DNA of 64,000 bases. Origin: Lachnospiraceae bacterium (GTDB lineage: Bacteria; Bacillota; Clostridia; Lachnospirales; Lachnospiraceae). The translations under genes were made by a program, and so were the position numbers. The notes below the pieces were generated by a model. That model was given only the letters and a program-made list of their open reading frames with translations, did not search any database and had not been told where the DNA came from. Position 1 is the first letter of the stretch; every line of letters starts with the position of its first letter. Shown piece by piece: positions 7,245-15,176 of this stretch. The stretch spans positions 62,001-126,000 of the forward strand of contig JAFUFI010000020.1 of assembly GCA_017469945.1 (NCBI GenBank), written 5' to 3'.

Positions 7245-9102
7245 ATCGAGTAGGAGGAATTTCTCTTAATTGAGAAATTCCGACCTCTCACACCACCGTG
7301 CGTACCGTTCGGTACACGGCGGTTCAATCAACTTAACAAGTAACACACCTTTCGGTGTAGTAATCTAACATAGAAATTAGTCCGTATGAGGCCAATCTCT
7401 TATTGCTTATAGCTTGGGATATATCAGGTGCACGACAGACTCTCGCGTATCCTTTTGAATATGCGGTTCTCCATGCAGCCCATTTAGGAACTCCAAGCTT
7501 TATAAGATTCTTTGCCCTGTTTTGTGGAGTTTTCCAGTGTTTCCAAATGCACATACGAAGCCTATATCGGATAGTGCCGTCCATGTTGTAGCAGATACTT
7601 CTCATTGTTCCTATCTTGAAATAGTTAATCCATCCTCTGATGAGCTGATTAAGTTTCTCCACCTTATAGCTGTTGCTGACGCCCCAACTCCGGCAAGTAA
7701 GTTCTTTCATCCTCTTCTTAAACTTCGCTACTGATTTTGCATGTGGTTTTGCCTTAAACTGATGCGCCCTAGAATCAAAGTAAAATCCGAATCCAAGGTA
7801 TTTAAGTCCTTGTGGTTTATCGACTTTACTCTTGGTCATGTTGACCTTGAGACCCAGTTTCTCCTCAATGAATCGAGAGATATTTCTCATGACTCTATTA
7901 GCAGACATTTCACTACCAACCATGATGATACAATCATCTGCGTATCTTACAAAGTTAAGCCCACGCTTTTCCATCTCCTTATCAAGTTCATTCAACGTGA
8001 TATTCGCCAATAATGGCGAGAGATTCCCTCCTTGTGGTGTTCCCACAATAGAGTCCTCGTACTCATCATCAATCATGATTCCACTGACCAGGTATTTCCT
8101 AACGATAGAAATAACATCTCCATCTTTAATAGTTCTGCCTATGATGGTCATAAGTTTATCGTGATTTACTGTGTCAAAGAACTTTTCCAAGTCAATATCT
8201 ACAATCCAATCATTACCGTCATTCATCATGTTGAGCGCTGTTAGGATTGCTTGCTGTGCACATCTATTAGGTCTGAATCCATAACTGTGGTCATGAAATT
8301 GTTCCTCATAGATTGGTGTTAAAACCTGTGCTATGGCTTGTTGTATGAATCTGTCTGTTACTGTTGGTACTCCTAGGTTTCTGACACCACCATCAGGCTT
8401 GGGTATCTCCACTCTTCGTACTGGCTGAGGTTTATACTTTCTTGTCCTCAACTGTTCCTTGATGATATCGCCGTTCTTTTCAAGGTGTTCTTTGAGTTCT
8501 GTGTACTTCATTCCGTCCACTCCCTCTGCACCTTTGTTTCGTACGACTTGCAGATATGCTCTGTTGAGATTATCGCTAGATAATATCTGCTTCATTAGAC
8601 TACTTGTGTCCATGCGTTCTTTCCTTTCCGTCTCGCTTGATTTGACCACCCTTCACCCGATTGGTTACGGCAGATGTTGTCATTTCTGCAACACGAGACA
8701 TACTCAAACTTATTGATTGTTCACCCCTTCGCTCCATCTCCATTACAGAGACTTCTTCGCTACTATGGGCTCGGCTGACTTCTCACAGTTCGTTGTTACT
8801 AGGCTAATGAAACCCCTGTGAGACCTCCACGCTTAAGGTGCACGCTCTTTCTCTCCATATATCCGCCACATTTACTCTGCTACTACAAATGTGATAGTTA
8901 TTAGACTTCGTTGCTTTTAGCCAACTTATCTCTCGTAGCCTAGCCTTATATGTGATTTCTGTCCGTCGGACCAGAGATTTGCTTACAGCTTCCTTCAGAT
9001 TCCACCTCACAATGGACACCCTTGCTGTTCGGCTATACACTTCCCACTATCTGGGCGTGTTCGGGACTTTCACCCGTTAGAGCGCGCCCATGGCGCGCGA
9101 AC
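7245..9102 (-). mobile_element. Group II intron with its own reverse transcriptase
   Basis: The 5' part (8700-9102) has the conserved domain I layout, including TCTAACGGGTGAAAGTCCCG near 9080. The coding region for the maturase lies in domain IV. Domain V is visible at 7284-7326 as a hairpin with the paired strands CCGTGTACCG and CGGTACGCACGG, and the RNA ends near CTACTCGAT at 7245. The 5' end falls at GTTCG immediately behind the U-run of a terminator hairpin, the typical target of class C introns. Boundaries are uncertain by a few bases. It appears complete and could be active. Confidence 0.8.
7333..8613 (-). CDS. ltrA: Group II intron reverse transcriptase/maturase
   Basis: This intron-encoded protein helps the RNA to splice and copies it into DNA during retrohoming. 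The reverse transcriptase part shows RRVEIPKPDGG, the GFRPNRCAQQA segment, the IVDIDLEKFFDTVNHD motif, GTPQGGNLSPLL and the catalytic YADD. It is followed by the maturase (GIIM) segment GWINYFKIG. There is no HNH endonuclease domain, and the length of 426 aa fits classes that use single-stranded or terminator targets. The start at MDTSSLMKQ has AGGA eight bases upstream. An in-frame ATG at 8649 is less likely. Confidence 0.93.
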   Translation of the reverse strand: MDTSSLMKQILSSDNLNRAYLQVVRNKGAEGVDGMKYTELKEHLEKNGDIIKEQLRTRKYKPQPVRRVEIPKPDGGVRNLGVPTVTDRFIQQAIAQVLTPIYEEQFHDHSYGFRPNRCAQQAILTALNMMNDGNDWIVDIDLEKFFDTVNHDKLMTIIGRTIKDGDVISIVRKYLVSGIMIDDEYEDSIVGTPQGGNLSPLLANITLNELDKEMEKRGLNFVRYADDCIIMVGSEMSANRVMRNISRFIEEKLGLKVNMTKSKVDKPQGLKYLGFGFYFDSRAHQFKAKPHAKSVAKFKKRMKELTCRSWGVSNSYKVEKLNQLIRGWINYFKIGTMRSICYNMDGTIRYRLRMCIWKHWKTPQNRAKNLIKLGVPKWAAWRTAYSKGYARVCRAPDISQAISNKRLASYGLISMLDYYTERCVTC

Positions 9103-9103
9103 T

Positions 9104-9132
9104 AAAAAGGGAGCCGCTGTTACACGGCTCCC
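9104..9132 (-). terminator. Terminator of the cargo operon, target of the intron
   Basis: GGGAGCCG (9109-9116) and CGGCTCCC (9125-9132) form a perfect 8-bp stem. On the minus strand five T residues follow, and the intron starts two bases later. Confidence 0.85.
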
Positions 9133-9169
9133 CGAAAATTTTTTTGGAGTAGAAATCGCATTTCTAATT

Positions 9170-10888
9170 TTACATTACCCATTCCCAGGCGTCTCCTGTA
9201 TAGTTTAAATCATCCTTTGATATATCTCCCTTTAAGAACAGGGCCCAAAAGTTTTTTATTCCGGCAAATCTAAGGTTCTCATCGTTCTTAAACTCTGAAA
9301 GAAAATCATCAACACGCTTTGCATCTTCGGGTGAATCGTATTTTAGTTCCCAGCTTGAAAGGACTTTACCGTTCTGGCATTTTTTACTGCTGATCCCGTC
9401 TGCTCCTATACAGGTGATCGTCCAGACCTTTTCCTTTTTATCATCCTCATCAACAGATGCACACTCGGTAGCGCTTTCGGAATAAGACACTCCCACAGAT
9501 GTGCTACCGACAATCTGAACTTCCTGGTACTTTAACAGAGCATGGCTTTCCACCTTCTGCGCTCCTTTTGCGGTCATAAGAACAGTCTGGTCATCTGTCT
9601 TAAGTTTCTTTGTCCAATTCTTCTCATGATCAACACCTTCTTCCGCAGAAACTTCACCGGAATCCTCGGTTTCAGAAGATGCTCCGGCATCAAAACCCGT
9701 TGCTACAGCTAAAGCTGCAGATGATGCTGCAATTGTCCTCATCTCCGGATCAGCTTCCATAGCCGCCTTTTGAGCAGCCTCGTCCTGCATTTCCTTCATT
9801 TCACGCAAACGTTCCTTAAAAGCGTCAATATAATTATCAACGCCCTCCAGCATCTTATCCCATTCTTCAGCGGACATATCGCGCCAGTCTTTTTCTTCTT
9901 TCAGTTCCTGCGCTGATAACTTATGGGCATCTTCAAACATCTTTATATCTTCCGATACCCCATCATTCTGCTGTACGCCCTGATTCGCCAACTCATAGAA
10001 CTGATTCCTATACGTCGGACCATTGGCACGCTGCTCAGCATACATCTTGTCCATAAACTCACAGAATTCATCAAAGGTGTATCTCTTACTGTCATTTCCG
10101 TATGTATACCATCTGCTCTCTGCCGCAGGATCCTGTTCAAGAAGTCTTTCCTTTGTAGACTTCCAGTTCTTCATAGCTTCATCATGATTATGCTGAACGA
10201 TCTCACCCTGCATTCTTATAAACTCATTGCCATCCATTGCCTTTTGGATTCTCCCATTGGCAATATACTTCTCAATTATTTCTCTTGCTGCAGCAGTATC
10301 TCCTGATTGCGCTCTCTTAAGAAGCCTGGCACCACTCCATGATTCTAGGCTGTCTATGATACTCTGACATTTCAGCCCATGTTCATAAGCCTTGGGCATA
10401 GCAAGATAGGTCTCTTTAGCATTCTGTAAGATAGCAGTCCAATCACGATTTTGTGACCATGCTGTCATCGGATTAGCGATTCCATTACAAAATCCGTTAT
10501 ATTCAGCCTGAGATGAATATGCTCTCATCTTATTAAAGGTCTTCATGCCTGTATTATCTGTGAGACCCTTATCATCCATATAAGATGTCAATGCGAACAT
10601 CTCTATCTCGGTAGCATTCTTCGGGTCAACATCATTCACTCGAACCTCATAATCTCCAACCTTTATGATCGGATCCTGCTCCGTCGATGAATCGGCATAT
10701 TCGGCAATGAATCCTCTGTTTCCAATGGTCATGATACCGATATTCTTACCATTGTCGGATGAAGTGGTTCGGGATGTCGCCTTTCCCATAAATTCTGTGT
10801 CATAATCAGTACCTGTATAACTTGTTTTAGAGCTGTAACTTCCATACTGATATGTTTGACTAAAACTAGTTTGTACTGCAAATGGCAT
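9170..10888 (-). CDS. Element cargo protein of unknown function, 572 aa
   Basis: I do not recognise a named family. The start MPFAVQTSF was chosen because GGAGG lies five bases before it; the upstream in-frame ATG is inside the RNA element. There is no signal peptide or membrane segment, and the first 50 residues are rich in S, T, Y and G. The middle part is helical with many K/E/Q (about 190-400), and an alanine-rich segment follows. The C-terminal 60 residues contain a stretch (WELKYDSPEDAKRVDDFLSE and on to FWALFLKGD) that is clearly repeated in the protein encoded just upstream. It is the last gene of the operon and ends in a strong terminator. Confidence 0.8.
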   Translation of the reverse strand: MPFAVQTSFSQTYQYGSYSSKTSYTGTDYDTEFMGKATSRTTSSDNGKNIGIMTIGNRGFIAEYADSSTEQDPIIKVGDYEVRVNDVDPKNATEIEMFALTSYMDDKGLTDNTGMKTFNKMRAYSSQAEYNGFCNGIANPMTAWSQNRDWTAILQNAKETYLAMPKAYEHGLKCQSIIDSLESWSGARLLKRAQSGDTAAAREIIEKYIANGRIQKAMDGNEFIRMQGEIVQHNHDEAMKNWKSTKERLLEQDPAAESRWYTYGNDSKRYTFDEFCEFMDKMYAEQRANGPTYRNQFYELANQGVQQNDGVSEDIKMFEDAHKLSAQELKEEKDWRDMSAEEWDKMLEGVDNYIDAFKERLREMKEMQDEAAQKAAMEADPEMRTIAASSAALAVATGFDAGASSETEDSGEVSAEEGVDHEKNWTKKLKTDDQTVLMTAKGAQKVESHALLKYQEVQIVGSTSVGVSYSESATECASVDEDDKKEKVWTITCIGADGISSKKCQNGKVLSSWELKYDSPEDAKRVDDFLSEFKNDENLRFAGIKNFWALFLKGDISKDDLNYTGDAWEWVM

Positions 10889-10896
10889 AGTTTCCT

Positions 10897-10955
10897 CCTT
10901 TCCGCAGCTCATCTGTCAATCCGAGCCGCACCGCTCCCCGGAAAGGTCCGAGCGG
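10897..10955 (-). ncRNA. Repeated structured RNA element, copy A
   Basis: One of three related sequences that each fill a gap in this operon. On the minus strand it opens with a hairpin closed by CGCTC/GAGCG whose loop carries ACCTTTCC. A second hairpin, GCGGCTC/GAGCTGC, follows, with TGACAGAT in its loop. Then comes GGAAAGGAGG, the ribosome site of the next gene. The first loop can pair with that ribosome site as a pseudoknot. Confidence 0.65.
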
Positions 10956-10962
10956 TATTGTT

Positions 10963-11829
10963 TCAATGTTGTTTATATATTCCACCATTAACAAACGTTC
11001 CGGCCTCATATTCAGTCATAATCCCAGTGATTTTTGAGTTTGAAATCATTTGTTCTTGAAGGATTGCTTTCGCACTCTTCCACATTTCTATCAATGTCAT
11101 ATTATTTCCTGCTGGCTGTGTTCTCACCGAATTAATCGTAGAAGATACCCTTGTCTCGCTTGGAACAGAAGCATCATGGACTTCATTGATCAGGATCTGC
11201 CCATTTTTATACCACGATGGCTGAAGATCTTCTTCTGAATACACTTTTCCGACAAAATGATTGTTGTTCAAATACTCAGCATTCTGCGCCGTCAAGGTTT
11301 CTCTCATCGTTCTACCTTCAGACATAGCTTTCTCTATATCAATTCTGCCATTATCGGTAGAATCGTAGAATGTTCGAAAACCTTCGATATCAAAATCATC
11401 TTGTAAAAAGTCCTGCCAGAAGGATTCCTGTGTTGCAAATGTCAATCTCTCATCATTTGAAAAGCTTTTCAAAAAATCTTGAACTTTTTTATAATCGCAG
11501 GGAGATTCAAAAGATAGGCTCCAGAGTTCTCTCACAGATAACTTCCCGTCAACATCAGATCTCTCTCTGCATACAATTCCTTCTTCTGAATAAGACGTCG
11601 TATACCTTATATCAACAGGAACCTTTTCATTTGTTTCAGGATCCATATACTCTGTATGTCTTGTGACTACTGATTCACGTACAGATTCTCTGCTACGGAC
11701 AGTTGACATTTCCGCTGCTGAATCCATTATTTTTGAAAAATCACTCGATGCTGTATTTTTTGCTTTTGTCGACTGATTTACCCGTACATCATAAATTGAA
11801 CCATATGTTCCCAGTCCACCTATTGTCAT
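10963..11829 (-). CDS. Element cargo protein of unknown function, 288 aa
   Basis: This protein matches no family that I can name. It lacks a signal peptide. The N-terminus (MTIGGLGTYGSIYDVRVNQ) is glycine and asparagine rich, like secreted rod or hook-type proteins. The segment WSLSFESPCDYKKVQDFLKSF to FWQDFLQDD (about residues 105-150) aligns with the C-terminal domain of the 572-aa protein downstream: the W-x-L, S-P, VxDFL and FW-x-x-FL positions all agree. The two genes therefore share a domain. The C-terminal third is mixed. It has copy B of the RNA element in front and copy A behind. AGGAG before the ATG is part of copy B. Confidence 0.8.
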   Translation of the reverse strand: MTIGGLGTYGSIYDVRVNQSTKAKNTASSDFSKIMDSAAEMSTVRSRESVRESVVTRHTEYMDPETNEKVPVDIRYTTSYSEEGIVCRERSDVDGKLSVRELWSLSFESPCDYKKVQDFLKSFSNDERLTFATQESFWQDFLQDDFDIEGFRTFYDSTDNGRIDIEKAMSEGRTMRETLTAQNAEYLNNNHFVGKVYSEEDLQPSWYKNGQILINEVHDASVPSETRVSSTINSVRTQPAGNNMTLIEMWKSAKAILQEQMISNSKITGIMTEYEAGTFVNGGIYKQH

Positions 11830-11836
11830 TAGTACT

Positions 11837-11894
11837 CCTTTCCGCAGCTCATCTGTCAGTCAGAGCCGCACCGCTCCCCAGAAAGGTCCGAGCG
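11837..11894 (-). ncRNA. Repeated structured RNA element, copy B
   Basis: It is almost the same as copy A in stems and loops. Both hairpin arms (CGCTC/GAGCG and GCGGCTC/GAGCTGC) and the loop TGACAGAT are kept. The last loop base before GGGG changes from C to T. The 3' end again runs into GGAAAGGAG just before a start codon. Confidence 0.65.
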
Positions 11895-11902
11895 AAAAAT
11901 AA

Positions 11903-12637
11903 TCATAGTATATTGCTGTTTATAAAAAACATATTTACACCAGTAAGTGTCTGCATCCTATTGTAATCAGCGATACTCAATTTACGCTGTTCTTCTTCCA
12001 AAAGTCTTCTTCGTTCGTTCGCAGTTGCCTGGCTCTTTTCGAAATTAGCTTTCCTTTCGGCCGCTTCCTTTGCCCGTTTCTCCCTGTTGATTCGATTTAC
12101 TTCAGCTACACGCTCTGGCGGATCTTCAGCTCCACATATATATGTCACAGTTCCATCTTCATGAACAACGCAACCGCAAGATTGGAATTTGAGCCCCATA
12201 GCTGCTGCTTCCATTTCGTATTTGGGGATATTGTTAAAGAAATAATCAATCTTGCCCTCGATTTCAGCAGCTTTCTTCGGATTTTCCGCCATCTTCGTAA
12301 GTATATTCGGAGCTATTACAACGTCAGTTCCACTCATCATACTACCGCCTACTTTATCTAGACTCTTTTGATCCTTTCCTATGCTTTCTACGCGGACCAC
12401 ACCATACTTTTCCTTTAGGTGTTGCATATAGACTTCTTCCTGTGTCATATTATCGACATCGGCAATTCCTTGACTTTCTGGTACCCCTCTAATCTGCTCT
12501 TGAAGAGTTGCTATAAATGAGCCACCTGAAAATACACCTTGTTTTGCAGACAGAACTGCTCGCTCCGATTGCTGAATAGAAGATACCCCAGTGTAGTACG
12601 CCAAAAACGCAGTACCGCCCATACTTGCTATATTCAT
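11903..12637 (-). CDS. DUF6033-like protein, 244 aa
   Basis: The central part (NILTKMAENPKKAAEIEGKI, FFNNIPKYEMEAAAMGLKF, CGCVVHEDGTVTYICGAED) resembles the DUF6033 proteins of Lachnospiraceae, whose role is unknown. The N-terminus (MNIASMGGTAFLAYY) is hydrophobic but not a clear signal peptide. Residues about 175-230 form a long charged helix, very likely a coiled coil (NREKRAKEAAERKANFEKS and onward). Copy C of the RNA element is directly upstream and copy B downstream. Its place in the middle of the four-gene operon suggests that it acts with the two proteins that share a domain. Confidence 0.75.
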   Translation of the reverse strand: MNIASMGGTAFLAYYTGVSSIQQSERAVLSAKQGVFSGGSFIATLQEQIRGVPESQGIADVDNMTQEEVYMQHLKEKYGVVRVESIGKDQKSLDKVGGSMMSGTDVVIAPNILTKMAENPKKAAEIEGKIDYFFNNIPKYEMEAAAMGLKFQSCGCVVHEDGTVTYICGAEDPPERVAEVNRINREKRAKEAAERKANFEKSQATANERRRLLEEEQRKLSIADYNRMQTLTGVNMFFINSNIL

Positions 12638-12646
12638 ATGATTCCT

Positions 12647-12704
12647 CCTTTTCGCAGCCGATCTGTCAGTTACGACTGCACCGCTCCCTGGAAAGGTCCG
12701 AGCG
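12647..12704 (-). ncRNA. Repeated structured RNA element, copy C
   Basis: This copy keeps the first stem (CGCTC/GAGCG) and the TGACAGAT loop but has different second-stem arms, GCAGTCG and CGGCTGC. They still pair at all seven positions. Two pairs are changed on both sides compared with copies A and B, which supports a real RNA structure. The ribosome-site side is GAAAAGGAGG. Confidence 0.65.
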
Positions 12705-12716
12705 ACTTTTATGTTT

Positions 12717-13292
12717 TTATGCTCCTACAGAAAATGTAGGCATACTGTCATATACTTCTGTAAGCGGGCTCCAGTTCTTTAGATTAAAACTATCGTCTTC
12801 TTCATCCTCTGCATCAGAAAAGACATCCCCGTTTTCTTTGCCCTCATTATCGCCCTCTTCTATAGTGTTCGGAAGCTTATCATATGCCCCCGACTTATGA
12901 AATTCAGTTGAAATCCTGTTTACAGCGGCATATATATATTCTCTGTCAGGGTCATTTTTTGATATACCACTTAAAGCAGATGATATGATCTGGTCTGCTT
13001 CTTCCTTACTCTTAGCATGTTTTAGCTGTTCTTCTACAGCTTCTGCCATTCTCTGTACCCGTAAAGCATGTGCATACATGATGGGGTTGGTTTTTCTTAA
13101 ATAATCCATCTCTTTCTGTGAAAGTTTTTTACCGGATTGAAGCTTGGCAGTTATTTGAGCATCCATCTTAGTGCGGTCTTCCTCTGACATCTTTTCTATA
13201 TCATTTCCGCTTTCTAAGATATATTGGGCAAGCTCTTTGGATGTTGTAATCCTTTTTTGCTCTTCATGATTCGGGTTAAGAAATATATTCAT
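12717..13292 (-). CDS. First cargo-operon protein, unknown, 191 aa
   Basis: The family is not known to me. The start MNIFLNPNHEEQKR was chosen because AGGAG lies seven bases upstream; the longer frame to 13379 has no ribosome site. The protein is charged and helical, with a core from about residue 15 to 130 rich in K, E and Q and no signal peptide or membrane span. The next part is an acidic stretch of D/E near residues 150-170, and the end is hydrophobic. It leads the operon and, unlike the other three genes, has no copy of the RNA element in front. Instead an inverted repeat TTTTTCAA/TTGAAAAA lies at 13348-13377. Confidence 0.75.
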   Translation of the reverse strand: MNIFLNPNHEEQKRITTSKELAQYILESGNDIEKMSEEDRTKMDAQITAKLQSGKKLSQKEMDYLRKTNPIMYAHALRVQRMAEAVEEQLKHAKSKEEADQIISSALSGISKNDPDREYIYAAVNRISTEFHKSGAYDKLPNTIEEGDNEGKENGDVFSDAEDEEDDSFNLKNWSPLTEVYDSMPTFSVGA

Positions 13293-13347
13293 AGGGCTTC
13301 TCCTTATTACGAGCCGTCGTTTGTTTCCTTCAAAAGGAAAAGCGCAT

Positions 13348-13377
13348 TTTTCAACGAATTTCAATCCATTGAAAAAC
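13348..13377 (-). promoter_or_regulatory. Inverted repeat in front of the cargo operon
   Basis: TTTTTCAA (13348-13355) and TTGAAAAA (13370-13377) are perfect complements with a 14-base spacer, about 60 bases before the first start codon. It could be an operator or a leader hairpin. Confidence 0.35.
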
Positions 13378-13397
13378 ACGCTTCCATCGCTATTTAG

Positions 13398-13562
13398 TAT
13401 ATCGACAGATTAAGTGATTTCCTTAACCGCATAAGAAATAATTTTTTTGATTCGTCAAATGATGCCCCGGAAACAATACGTAATACAGTTTCGGATTTAA
13501 AGCAGCTCAGCTCGGATCAGCTTCAGAATGTAGCTTCAATCATAAAAGGATTGATTCGTTGA
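13398..13562 (+). pseudogene. C-terminal remnant, possibly of a regulator
   Basis: A plus-strand frame with no start codon reads 54 residues, YIDRLSDFLNRIRNNFFDS and on to LSSDQLQNVASIIKGLIR, and ends in TGA. The final helix (L-S-x-D-Q-L-x-x-V-x-x-I-I-x-G-L) resembles the end of helix-turn-helix regulators of mobile elements. A TAG lies directly before it. A terminator follows. It is most simply a relic of an element regulator gene. Confidence 0.4.
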
Positions 13563-13592
13563 ATTATGTAAACTACTTTGTTCTGATTTTCA

Positions 13593-13632
13593 GGTGATGT
13601 CTCACGGCATCACCTCTTTTTTTATTTTTTTT
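13593..13632 (+). terminator. Strong rho-independent terminator
   Basis: GGTGATG (13593-13599) pairs with CATCACC (13608-13614), followed by a long T-rich run. It closes the remnant upstream and insulates the integrase gene. Confidence 0.8.
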
Positions 13633-13640
13633 AGGTCTTT

Positions 13641-13670
13641 TTTACGGATTAGCCCCCTTCTTGTCCCACA
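13641..13670 (+). repeat. 30-bp repeat, copy 2
   Basis: This matches 5411-5440 in its first 13 and last 9 bases with the same total length. It lies 55 bp before the integrase start. Confidence 0.5.
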
Positions 13671-13724
13671 AATCTTACGAAAGGGAAAAAACCTTACCAA
13701 TGCAAGATTAAGGAGATGCTGCCT

Positions 13725-15170
13725 ATGGCAGAATACACACAATATGGGACAATTGAATCAGACATCTATTCCGAGATCAATGAAATAAGGGTACAAATAA
13801 ACCGCTTGAAGGAAATGCAAAAGAAGGGTATCCTTAAAGGTGTTGACGTTGTAATACAGGAATTGACAAAAAAAGAGTTAAAGCTTAAAGAAGCTAAGGT
13901 ATTAAGCGTCCATAAATACGCCATTACAGAGATTACGGTAAAGAAAAACGGTAAAGATGTCACAAGATGGCAGACACAATGCGGAGAAACAAGACCAAGG
14001 TGCTCTTCTTATGAAGCTCTGATTGATAAGCTCTACAGTTTTTACTTTGATGCTACCGCCATAACAAACTATTCGTTCAGAACGATCTTTGAGGCTGCTC
14101 TGGATGAAAAGATACGGACGGAAGCTCCCAAGGAAAAGACTATACAGGATTATCATATAACCTACAAAGCTTTCATAACAGACGAGTTCGGATCAAGGGA
14201 TATTCGCCTTATTAAGCCCTCTGAACTTAAAGAGTATATCCAGACTGTCTCTGCAAGTCATGCGCCCTCCAAAAAGCGTTTTTACAAGTTTAAAGGGATA
14301 CTGAATCTGGCATTTGAATACGCCAGCGATCCGGAGAGACGATATATTGAGTTCAATCCGGTACCGGCAAAGAACAAAGCCTATGCCAAAAACTTTACCC
14401 CTACTAGCCGTAAACCTGAGGACAAGGCATTCCAACCGGATGAAATCGAGCTTATCCGCTCTCATCTCTGGGAACGCGTGCGCAAGGAAAGATATGATGT
14501 AAATGGGTATGCCATACTGTTTTCATCGGAAACAGGTGTCAGGGAAGGCGAAATACCTTCTCTTAAATGGTCTGACATCTCCGGTAATGCTATTCATATC
14601 CATTCCCAGCAAAATGACGAGCGCCGTGACGGGAAGAAGATCTTTTACTACAACCCCACTACAAAAAATGAAAAGGGTGTAAGTAACAACGGACGATATA
14701 TTCCTATCACAAACCGTATACGCGTTATCCTGGATGAACTTAAGGAAAAGCAGAATGAGCTCGGAATCGTATCTGAATGGGTGTTTTGCAAAGAAGATGG
14801 CGAATGGATGACTACAGTATCTTACTACGAGGCACTTTACAGAGTCACAAAGAAGCTTGGACTCAGGCTTAGCAACAACCATGCATTCCGTATGGCACTG
14901 AATTCATATGTATATGTGCCTATGGGACTGCCTGTTACTGAAAGAGCAAAGTTACTTGGACACTCTGTAGAGACAAATCTAAAGTATTACACCTTCGCTA
15001 GAACAGACGATTACATCGATGAGCTGTGCGAAAAAATGAACGCCTATAATGGGGAAAACAGCGGTTTTTCGCCATTTGGTGAGAAGGGTACCTTGGGGTA
15101 CCTTAAAATTCTTGATTTTGAAGCAAAAAAAGAAAGCCTTGAATCCGCTAGAATTCAGGCTTTCTCTTAA
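13725..15170 (+). CDS. int: Tyrosine-type integrase of the element
   Basis: The enzyme would cut and rejoin the 26-bp core in tRNA-Leu. The N-terminal third includes a coiled region and an arm-binding-like domain. A core-binding SAM-like domain follows (about residues 120-220: KTIQDYHITYKAFITDEFG). The catalytic domain has the first arginine in TGVREGEIPSLKW, HAFR, LLGHS and the nucleophile tyrosine in LKYYTFAR. It is 481 aa, longer than Tn916-type integrases. The ATG at 13725 is nine bases after AAGGAG; the ATG at 13716 touches the ribosome site and is unlikely. The gene's end overlaps the right arm motifs and the terminator now serving tRNA-Leu. Confidence 0.93.
   Translation: MAEYTQYGTIESDIYSEINEIRVQINRLKEMQKKGILKGVDVVIQELTKKELKLKEAKVLSVHKYAITEITVKKNGKDVTRWQTQCGETRPRCSSYEALIDKLYSFYFDATAITNYSFRTIFEAALDEKIRTEAPKEKTIQDYHITYKAFITDEFGSRDIRLIKPSELKEYIQTVSASHAPSKKRFYKFKGILNLAFEYASDPERRYIEFNPVPAKNKAYAKNFTPTSRKPEDKAFQPDEIELIRSHLWERVRKERYDVNGYAILFSSETGVREGEIPSLKWSDISGNAIHIHSQQNDERRDGKKIFYYNPTTKNEKGVSNNGRYIPITNRIRVILDELKEKQNELGIVSEWVFCKEDGEWMTTVSYYEALYRVTKKLGLRLSNNHAFRMALNSYVYVPMGLPVTERAKLLGHSVETNLKYYTFARTDDYIDELCEKMNAYNGENSGFSPFGEKGTLGYLKILDFEAKKESLESARIQAFS
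15086..15108 (+). repeat. Right pair of GGGTACCTT motifs, candidate integrase arm sites
   Basis: GGGTACCTT (15086-15094) is followed directly by GGGGTACCTTAAAA (15095-15108), inside the 3' end of the integrase gene. It mirrors the left pair at 3887-3911 in sequence and orientation. Confidence 0.55.
15124..15164 (-). terminator. Element-borne terminator now following tRNA-Leu
   Basis: GAAAGCCT (15132-15139) and AGGCTTTC (15157-15164) pair around a further partly paired GAAT/ATTC. On the minus strand a run of T follows. It replaces the displaced chromosomal terminator at 3771-3801. Confidence 0.65.
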
Positions 15171-15176
15171 AAAATC

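Noticed and set aside
8804..9040. A short minus-strand frame near the intron 5' end
   Set aside because: It covers structured domain I of the group II intron RNA.
10897..12704. The repeated RNA element as a hammerhead, twister or HDV-like ribozyme
   Set aside because: The required conserved cores were not found; the GATGAG and GGAAAG words alone do not make a hammerhead core.
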